48,541 bases of DNA from positions 1 through 48,541 of the forward strand of contig CAJNOQ010000508.1 in assembly GCA_905250885.1 (NCBI GenBank). The letters run 5' to 3'. This document shows, piece after piece, positions 40,601 to 48,541 of the stretch. This DNA is from Didymodactylos carnosus (lineage: Eukaryota > Rotifera > Eurotatoria > Philodinida > Philodinidae). Made by a program: the position numbers and the translations under genes. How positions within the stretch are numbered: the first letter of the stretch is position 1; each line of letters starts with the position of its first letter. The notes beneath the pieces are model-generated. The model worked only from the letters and a program-made list of their open reading frames with translations, was not told the origin of the DNA and did not search any database.

Positions 40601-43600
40601 TAGTAGAATAGCAAATGGTGATGGTGACATTTCTCTATTTGAAATATTAGGTAGTAAATGTTGCAATGTTTTAAAATCGACACTCATTACTTCTTTAGTT
40701 TTATTTGGTGAATAAACTTTATGACAATAATGATTCGATGCTTTCATTGTTAACGAATTACGATGATTAAATTTGTCACTATCTATATCATTAGAATAAT
40801 TTTTATTGTTAATATTTGGAGAAGGTCGATGATTTATTTTTGTTGATGGTTTCTGACATTGATTTTTATCTCTTGGACGACGAATATTTTGAATAGCTGA
40901 TTTTGGTGTTTGACGTTTCACCACTGATGATGTATTTTCATAAGATGCAGATGACATTAATTCACGCGTCTTTTTCTGTACTAAAAATTAAAAATAATTA
41001 AAAATAGTCTAAAAAATATTAAAAATTTTTTCTCTTACCATTATTATTATTATTTGCCTTTTTCTTCTCTTTATTCAACTGTATATTTGATGTTTGTTTT
41101 TGTTGATGTGTCGTAGTTTTATCTGTCGATGATGATGATAATATTTTAACTTCTTTTCGATGTTCATCAATTTTCATTTGTAATTGTTTGAAATATTGTT
41201 GACACTGTTCATGAATTATTTGTTGTCGTTCTTGTGCCGATGTTCCATGTTCATAATTATGATGATTTTCTCTTATATTATGATAATTACTTTCACATGA
41301 TATATATAAATGATATACTGTCATATTTTTTGCACATTTTGTTGACCAATAAAGACGAGATGAATGATAATCATTTGGATAAATATGTGATAATTTTAAA
41401 TGTTTACTAATTGTCGGTTCATCCGATCCATCATCATTATCACTTGAATTACTCTCACAATCGTCACTATCAAAATCATCATCTAATAATAAATCATAAT
41501 TTCCAATTGAATGAATTTGTAATGAGCCAATACATAAATTAAGATCATCTAAATTCAAACCAATTAATTCACGATTTAAATCACCATAAACAGTTGATGA
41601 TAAATTAATTGATTTAACCGGTTTTATAGGAATATTATTGGAAGATAAATCTAAAATATAAAAAATTAAAATAAACATATTAAGATATATAAAACTAATA
41701 ATAAAAAGTCAAATTTATTAAAATATTTCAATTTTATTTACTTGTTTGTTTTGTTTCTGTGCTTATCCTTTCTATTTGATCATTCGTTGTTGTTTCACCA
41801 TTCATTTTTTTATAATGTTTAATACAATATGTTTGTAAATTAGCTAATGTTCCATTAACTAAATTAAGTGATGGTATTTGTTGTTGTTGTGCATAATGTT
41901 TTTGAATACAATCACAATGATATCTTATATTACAATCTTGTTCACAACACATAACTGTTGCACCTTGTTTATGACACATATGACATGTATACTTTGATTG
42001 ACATTGTTTAATAATATCTTTTATATTTCTTAGAATATATGGTGGTTCATCTAATGGAGATAATTTTTGACTACTATAGGCAGCTAGAATACATCCAACA
42101 TGAACCCATTGTTTAAAACCAATTGATATTAGACGACCAATATTTGGTGGTGATAAACGATCGGAATAAGTCTGACATAGTTCACATTTACGTGTATCTA
42201 ATTGATATAAATTAGTAAAATCACCATATGTCGTATTATCTTGATCAATATATTTAATTAATGATTCAGATGATGTATAATTTGAACTTAAATTCATTAA
42301 ATAGTTTTCATTAGTAAGTGAATAGTTATGATCTTGAGTCGGTGGTGGTAGTAGTGGTGAATGATGATTTGAACTAGAATCAATAGAATAGTAGAGTTGT
42401 TGATTATTATTAAATGTTGTTTTAAACCATGGACATTGTCGAACAATACAACCATCAATAGCTGCTTGCCATCGACGAATATTTATTTGTGCGAGTAATC
42501 GTTGAACAATAATTAAAAGATCATTCAAAAATGCATGTAAATTAAGAGATTGTCCACGTGATTCATGTAATTGTTGTAAACGACAAAGATAACGTTGTGG
42601 AGAATTTGATGTATCATTTAACATTATCGAAATTGTCGACGAAATATTTTGTATTATACTTTTTATCACTAAAATATATAACAACTCATTTTTCATGAAT
42701 AAAAAGAGATTTCTGATATCTCAAATTAATCCTTTTAATTGCAAAAGAATCTTTCTCAACATATACATGAAATTCTCGTTATTTTTGTATAATAGTGTCT
42801 TTTCTTGAATACTGAAATTTTAAACATTTTTTTGCAGACTTTTGAAGTTTCTCGCTTCATCATCAGGCAAAATTTATTTGTAACAAGAGAGCTTCCAAAA
42901 AAATGTACACTGTTTTTTCTCTTGTTACGAATAAACTTTGCCTGATGATGAAGCGAGAAACTTCAAAAGTTTGTAAAAAGATGTTTAAAATTGTCAGTTT
43001 AGTTGTTTCAATATTAGAGATTCTCGTTCAATCTACTTCAAGACTATGATGATATTCATAGTAGGGCTGTAAAAGTTCCCGTTACTTCTTTGGCCGTTAT
43101 CGACAATGCTAATTGAAAATACAACTACCGTTAAAATAACGGTAACTGAAAAGACAGTTACCGTTACTTTAACGATAACTGCGTCTCCAGTTACCGTTGA
43201 AATAACGGTAACTATCAGTTAGTTAACTTTGTGGTAACTATTTTTTAAGTATGGCAGAAATATCCACGAAGCAGTTTAAAATGGCTTCCAAAATCGCTAA
43301 TTTTCCACTAAAACTGTTGAAACTTTCATAAATGACATGGTTTTGATTGACACACACGTGCCAGTCAACTAAGCTAATCGAAAATATATATAACTTGAAT
43401 GTTTTGTAACTGCGGTTTTTAAAGTCTCTGGAGATCTCGGCATCCACAGCCAGCTTGAGAAATCCTTTTTGTTTTCATCAACGAAATCAGACTACAAAAC
43501 CATGCCATTTACGAAAGATTCAACAGTTTTAGTGGAAAACTAGCGATTTTGGAAGCCATTTTAAGCCGCTGCGTGGATATTTCTACCATACTTAAAAAAT

Positions 43601-46600
43601 AGTTACCACAAAATTAACTAACTTATAGTTCAAATTCAAGATCCGACTTTTCAATGCAGTATGTGCGCCCATCCTACTATACGGCTGCGAAACCTGGGTT
43701 TTACCCTCAGATTTGACAAAAAAGCTGGACGTATTCACAAGAACCTGCTATCGAAGCATGCTGGGTATCAAACAATTAGAAGTCCACATGACCAATGAGG
43801 CTCTTTACCAGAAGGTGAACGAACAGTCGATCTCAACAACCATTCGAACGCGTCAACTATAATTCACCGGACACTGCCTTCGTATGAACACCGACGAACC
43901 GGTAAACATCTATATCCTTTATGAGTCGAATAACACAAATATAAAGACGCCAAGACAACAACGCACGGTATACACACATCAAATATCACATCATGTGTTG
44001 CCGGACAAAAAGGTTGAACTTACTGCCAACGAAATAGCCACCTATGCGAAAGATAAAAGTGCTTGGAATAATCTTATTGCCGCACCTCAAAAGCACGACC
44101 GATGATGATGATGAGCTGATAGTTACCGTTGTTTGAACGGTAACTGGTAACGCAGTTATCGTTAAAGTAACGGTAACTGTCTTTTCAGTTACCGTTGTTT
44201 TAACGTTAATTGATAAGTTAGTTACCATTATTTGAACGGTATTTTCAGTTAGCGTTAAATCAACGCAACGGGAACTTTTACAGTCCCAATTCATACGACT
44301 TTCTCTCTTTGATTCTACCAGTAAAAGTGATTTAATTTTACCTTGTAATTTATAATCAATAATTAATCTTTTAATATTATCTCTTTCATTTGAATTACAT
44401 TTTGAACAAACAATATTAAAACAAATTGATTTGATATATCCGATTAATGTACAATCTTCAACAAGATAACCATCACATTTTGGATGAAAACGATTTTTAC
44501 ATTGTTGACATTGCATTAAATTTAGTTGACTTGTTTCTTGTTTATGTTGTTGTTTTGTTATCATTTGTTCAATAAATTTTTCACATAGATGACATTTTTC
44601 AATATCATCATATTTTCGATTTTGTCCAATCATTAGTTTTAAATTTGTTAAACAATCTTTACACATCATTGATTGTTGACTAATAACAGATTTTGATTGA
44701 AATGATGAGAATAAATTACGTTCAGTACATGTAAGTAACTGTCCACAATCACATTTGATACATCGCGGACAATACCATGTTTGATTACGAAAAAAGACGG
44801 TTGAACATGATGATGACGAAGATTTTAAGGTAGGACTAAAAAATATATAAATTAGAGTTAAATAAATGAAATATCTATAGTATAGCTTACTTTTGATTAT
44901 TATTAATTGTTATTTGTTCTTGATTTTGTTCATATTTGTTAGATCCACGTTTGATACATTTGAGATGATAATTTTTTTTACATTCGGCACATGCAATGAG
45001 AGTATTTGTTGTATGACCGGATAATCCACATATATTACATACATTACAGTTCGGACATAGCCATGAATCAGGTATTGGAAATAATTTTGGTCGTTCTAAT
45101 TCGTTTAAACAGTAACAATGATATGCTTCACAGCAACAATTACAATAAATTAAATCATTACCCACTGAACCACACTAAAATGTCAGACAATTACCAATCT
45201 TGACAAATTTTCCTTTGGATATCGAGAAATAACAATTTTATGAGTAGTTGATATAGAAACTAGTGGGAAAATTTACTAGGTATTTCTAATGTAACATCCG
45301 AAGAAAATATATTCAGTAAGATAGACAATGACACGTCGTTCTGACACCACGCAGGGCCGTAAATTGCGCGGGATGGGCGTACACTTTCCAAAAATAAAAA
45401 TCTTCCAGCGGAAATTAAAATATTTTCGTTAGTTTTGGTTGCACAGCGAAAATGTTTCCTTCCACCTCCCCATAAACATTTTTCGCTACGCGAAGCTTTA
45501 AAAATTTTTTAGCACCCCCAAAGTTGACTTCCTATTTACGGCCCTGACACCACGAGTATTCCATTCAGCATCTACGATATAAGTTCTGTTTTATTTATGA
45601 TACTCACCATATAGCATAACGAATAAAATGGAAATTGTTCATTGGATAAAACCGAATAGCCTTCTTTAAACAAATCTAAACGATTAAATGTATTTCGTAA
45701 TTCCCATTTTGTTGTCAGATAATCAGTATGATCATTTGTTTCATTCACTGTTATTTCATTATCGTCTGTTTCTGGTACTCTTGTTGGTTCAATTGATTTT
45801 CGTAGACCATGATCATACAAATAATGAAAACGTTTTATTTGTTTACGCAAATGTTTCGGATAGGAGCTCAATTGTTCTGAAGGTTTATTGAGAACAGAAA
45901 TAAATGGTCGTTGATCGGTTGAGATTTTAGAGAAATATTGAACAGGTGGGGCTTTGTTACGTTGTTGTTCGTCTGAATCGTTTGATAGTTCATCATCATT
46001 GTTATCACTGTTTTCATCGGCTTAAAAGTATAAACAAAAACAATTGATAACTACTACAGTTATTAATTTAATCTTGCTTACCTTTATCATGAACTGTTGG
46101 TATCGGTGTATCTTTATCTTCACTATCACTTTGTATTTCTGAGCTAAGTGAATCGCATGTTTGTTCGTCATCAATCGATATACTATTAATAATACTGCCA
46201 CTGCTACCATTGATTAATTCATTTGACTCATGATGATTATTTTCACATATTGTAGCTTGTTTTATAAAACGAAAGGAGTTTGTGTTGGTTTGATTTTCAT
46301 CGGTCGATTTTGATAAACGTTCATTCTCATTATTCGATTTTGTACGTTTAATGTGATGCTGGGGTAATTGATCAGTTTCACTCGGATCATAAGGACGTTT
46401 ACGTTGACGACATTCACGCTGAGGACGTTGTCTGAAATAGTTTAGAAGAAAAATCCTGCTTAATAACGCTAAGATGTATATTTTTCTTTATTTTGTTCTC
46501 ATATACGATTGTACGTTTACTAGTCATCTCTTTCCTATTCTATAAGTAAAAAATGGATACATTATTTCTTACGCTGTCGTTGTTTTTGTTTGTAGTTGAT

Positions 46601-46676
46601 ATGAGGCATCGACAATTCCAGTAGTTATTGTTAAGGGCGCACCTAACGCTAATAAATCCAATTCTAATTGGGCCAT
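37605..46676 (-). CDS. KMT2A: Trithorax/KMT2A-B type histone H3K4 methyltransferase
   Basis: This is a nuclear chromatin enzyme that methylates histone H3 lysine 4. Exons: 46676-46573, 46431-46082, 46020-45608, 45174-44891, 44835-44342, 42668-41742, 41650-41039, 40980-40557, 40464-40253, 40179-39958, 39889-39365, 38673-38226, 38160-37947, 37874-37605; 5499 nt, 1832 aa in consistent phase (human KMT2A 3969). Order: PHD cluster from residue 288 (CYMCGSVGNDLIYCNCCCEA); a stretch like the end of the MLL bromodomain region (VRQCPWF); extended PHD (KCELCQTYSDR, HKQGATVMCCEQDC); FYRN (SSRLYWSTK); FYRC split over exons 11-12 (VQVKFRIQSDDGYEILSDDL, THLPLTL); SET from about 1697 with HSPIHGCGLF, IEYSGEVIR, RFINHSCEPNC, ELTYDYSF; post-SET CCCRTDNCRLYLN. 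No CXXC finger is seen. The frame is open 24 codons above the chosen ATG, so the exact start is uncertain. Confidence 0.93.
38674..39364. other. Long intron 11 of the KMT2 gene
   Basis: This 691 bp intron interrupts the FYRC domain and is far longer than most other introns of the gene. On the minus strand it has an open stretch with FHCPRCNKYRRN, reminiscent of half a zinc finger but without the histidine half. It may be an inserted sequence of unknown kind. Confidence 0.5.
42811..42998. mobile_element. 188 bp foldback element in KMT2 intron 5
   Basis: Left ACTGAAATTTTAAACAT and right ATGTTTAAAATTGTCAGT are inverted copies. The arms continue through AAGTTTCTCGCTTCATCATC, which pairs perfectly, up to TAACAAGAGA. 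The loop is about 30 bases. No target duplication is obvious. Confidence 0.8.
43062..44288. mobile_element. Palindromic hAT-like element in KMT2 intron 5
   Basis: The left end is TAGGGCTGTAAAAG and the right end, reverse-complemented, TGGGACTGTAAAAG. The flanking 8 bp are ATTCATAG (43054-43061) and ATTCATAC (44289-44296), 7 of 8 identical, fitting a hAT target duplication. Both ends carry arrays of short palindromes built from GTTACCGTT and AACGGTAAC. A second inner pair of arms (about 43210-43340 and 43495-43620) also folds back. A LINE fragment interrupts the right half. No transposase is present, so it is non-autonomous. Confidence 0.8.
43631..44115 (+). mobile_element. 5'-truncated LINE tail nested in the hAT
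   Basis: The plus strand encodes the post-reverse-transcriptase end of a LINE: LLYGCETWVLPSDLTKKLDV, TRTCYRSMLGIK, then after one in-frame stop FTGHCLRMNTDEPVNIYILY and AKDKSAWNNLIAAPQKHDR. It ends in a (GAT)n tail, as in RTE-like LINEs. It is flanked by CTTATAGTT (43622-43630) and CTGATAGTT (44116-44124), a 9 bp target duplication with one change. The left arm of the host hAT shows the uninterrupted sequence, which confirms the insertion point. Confidence 0.85.
45352..45546. mobile_element. 195 bp hAT-type MITE in KMT2 intron 3, perfect TSD
   Basis: The ends are CAGGGCCGTAAATTG and, reverse-complemented, CAGGGCCGTAAATAG. They are flanked by identical 8 bp copies of ACACCACG at 45344-45351 and 45547-45554. 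Terminal CAGGG with an 8 bp duplication indicates the hAT superfamily. The element lies between the codons for CYM and CGS of the first PHD finger and makes up nearly half of that intron. Confidence 0.9.
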
Positions 46677-48004
46677 AAAGTTTCTCGTTTTAACGACACA
46701 GGCATAATTAAAATACCATCGTCCAACGTACCAGATAAAATTATCAATTCAAGCGGATAAACACATCTAGAAGAACGCAAATAGATTAAGAAAATAAGCT
46801 GTAGTGAGTAACGGTATTAGAATCATTGTTTTCAAGAGCATAACGCTCTCCGCTACAAAAGTAAACGAAACAAATTGCTTTCGTAAATGTTCAATCAACC
46901 TCGTTAGACCGGTACATATTTTCTTATCACCACATTTTAGCCTATTTTGAGGGCTCTCTATGATAGAAATAGAGTGTGCATTTAATTTTCCTAACGTGTC
47001 GTACATTTTCCTTTTGTTGTGTACATTTATTGTTAAAAACATTGAAAAACGCTCTGTTCTAGATAGTTAGTCGTCATATCTTTACGCATAAGCTGTATGA
47101 GAATATTTAGCGAACTTCTAAGGATAATTTTTCTAACCATGTTATAATCAACACTCCTTTTCAATTTGTGTTAGACTTTATAGGAACAAACTTACTGGAC
47201 AGAACAGCTAAATAAAAAAATATTTATTTTGACAGAACAGTCTGCACTTTCAGCAGTTCAAATAGAACAAGGCGGATATTTTCTCTCCTTTATCTCCCTC
47301 TTTTCTTTCACACTGTATGAGGCTGAGTATATCTCAGTTATTATTTTTTGTTGTTTTGTTGAAGTCACTCAAATGGCGAAGCAATTTGATTGGTTGAAAG
47401 TAGTCATTATGATAGTCGAAGTGTCTTTGTACTTTTGGTAGATACTGTTGGTGAAAGTGATTTGTAACCTACTTAGGAATTATTTTAACTTCGCAATTTT
47501 TACACCTCAAATGTCAGGAATTCTTTCTTGAAAATTCGTTTTAAACCTGGGTTTTTTACGTGGAGGCAGCATTCCGTTTTTTTTCTTGCGTTCTTGCAGA
47601 TGTGGTACTAGCTTGTCTTCTCCTTTATGATCAGACAGGAAAATTGGAAAAGACAAGCTCAATAGTCCTGAGGTATGGAAACCATTCATACTGTGAATGG
47701 TTTAACATCGTATGCGCGATACAGACTTTTGGTTTAGCAGTGGCAGGAGCATATCTTTCAAACTTCACAGCGTTTAAGAGTGAATTAATCGAATATGTCG
47801 TCTGTTGATGCATCCTCGTTTTCGTGTGAGAATCTACTTGTAAAATCACACTAGCAATTTGTTATCAGAAAGAAACAGCAGTAGAGTTAGCTAGAAAGGA
47901 AAGATTTCCTTATATCGTCGGCACATCTTCGAAATTTGTTTATTTCTTATTGTTATCTCACTTTTTTTTGTAGATACGTTTGAAACCATTTTTCTGCAAC
48001 AAAA
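46677..48004. other. Divergent spacer between KMT2 and ribosomal P0
   Basis: It should contain both promoters. Immediately upstream of the KMT2 start two overlapping frames are open for 24 or more codons, so 5' exon structure there is unsettled. 47507-47849 has open frames on both strands with membrane-like composition on the plus strand, but no family match. No repeats of note. Confidence 0.5.
47960..47973 (+). promoter_or_regulatory. Acceptor or pyrimidine-tract start of the P0 mRNA
   Basis: CACTTTTTTTTGTAG ends 31 bases upstream of the P0 ATG. It could be a 3' splice acceptor for a leader exon or trans-spliced leader. It could also be a 5' terminal oligopyrimidine start, since ribosomal protein mRNAs begin with C followed by pyrimidines. 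Confidence 0.4.
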
Positions 48005-48058
48005 ATGGTTAAAGAAGATCGTTCAACATGGAAGGCAAAATACACCATGAAATTAACA
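48005..48058 (+). CDS. RPLP0: 60S acidic ribosomal protein P0, first coding exon (partial)
   Basis: P0 anchors the ribosomal stalk on the large subunit. The exon encodes 18 residues, MVKEDRSTWKAKYTMKLT, which follow the conserved P0 N-terminus (human MPREDRATWKSNYFLK). It ends at a clean GTAAGC donor in phase 0. The rest of the gene is not found in 48059-48541, so the next exon must lie beyond the window or after a longer intron. The call rests on a short but distinctive match. Confidence 0.8.
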
Positions 48059-48541
48059 GTAAGCATAAAGTTATTTGTTTATATTTTGCTAATGAAAAGA
48101 AGAAGGACAGACATATTCCACTGGATTTCCGAAATGAAATCACAGTATTGGCCTCGTCTGTCAGAATAAAAACGTTTCATTTTGTGTTTACAACGAATTA
48201 AGACACTTTTATGGTCTATATTCAAAACACGAAGACATACACTTCAAATCGTTAGTTTCTACCAGAAGTCTCGTCAAAATGAAAAACTTCTACAGGAAAA
48301 TGTCCAAAAAGAAAACAGTAGTACCAGAATATTTTTTACCAACGTGTTATAGTTCCTTTCTTTTTATTTGTATGTTCTGTGAAGAAGAGGGTTACTTACT
48401 TAGTATAAACCCTTTATACACTATTTGATTTGTTCCCGAATCGATACGATATCGACATTCACAATTAGAATAGTTATACGAAAGATTCGACTAAATGAAT
48501 TTTCTTCTTACACTTAGAAGCCTGTAACTTAAAGTAGAATT
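48059..48541. other. First intron of the P0 gene, running off the window
   Basis: It begins with the donor GTAAGC. No open frame resembling the next P0 block (DDYPKxFxVGxDN) was seen in the remaining bases. It is AT-rich with no repeats recognised. Confidence 0.6.

Noticed and set aside
47507-47849. Overlapping open frames on both strands near the P0 gene
   Set aside because: Membrane-like composition but no family match and no clear splice sites.

Overview
The window looks like AT-rich genomic DNA of a small invertebrate animal. It carries seven conserved animal genes split by many mostly 45-90 bp introns, proteins with long Q/N/S/D-rich linkers, and many small hAT-type and foldback transposons. 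This style fits a rotifer, possibly bdelloid, but that is inference from gene style, not from a diagnostic marker. Assembly marks are present: one N at 2133 flanked by two identical 227 bp copies, and a 70-base G run followed by ten Ns at 31463-31542.

Layout. 197-2854 (-) encodes a RhoGAP of the ARHGAP11A type (7 exons, 494 aa). 2855-5944 is intergenic with a decayed hAT-like element. 5945-11753 (-) is claspin (19 exons, 984 aa), with a 1.2 kb hAT insertion in its longest intron. 11754-13501 holds a long foldback element. 13502-14526 (-) is a two-exon gene for an unrecognised membrane protein. 15425-18585 (+) is a Gs-type G-protein alpha subunit (10 exons, 378 aa). 18586-23901 is low-complexity and repeat-rich intergenic DNA. 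23902-27936 (+) is a six-finger GFI1/senseless-type transcription factor (3 exons, 366 aa). 27937-37604 is a large gene-poor tract with foldback elements and the assembly gap. 37605-46676 (-) is a trithorax/KMT2A-B type histone H3K4 methyltransferase (14 exons, 1832 aa); at least two of its longest introns are enlarged by hAT-type elements. 48005-48058 (+) is the first coding exon of ribosomal protein P0, which runs out of the window.

The exon models of all six complete genes were built by hand. In each one the exon lengths sum to a multiple of three and the phases agree across every junction, which supports them strongly. The genes are not a functional operon. They cover replication checkpoint signalling (claspin), Rho control (ARHGAP11A), cAMP signalling (Gs), transcription (GFI1, KMT2) and translation (P0). 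No tRNA, rRNA, CRISPR array or prokaryotic operon was seen.

The most interesting material is mobile DNA in host introns: a hAT with a perfect 8 bp target duplication in claspin, a hAT-type MITE with a perfect 8 bp duplication in KMT2, and a 1.2 kb palindromic hAT in KMT2 that itself received a LINE tail. On the protein side, claspin has one Chk1-docking motif followed closely by a textbook PIP box, and the KMT2 protein lacks a CXXC finger.
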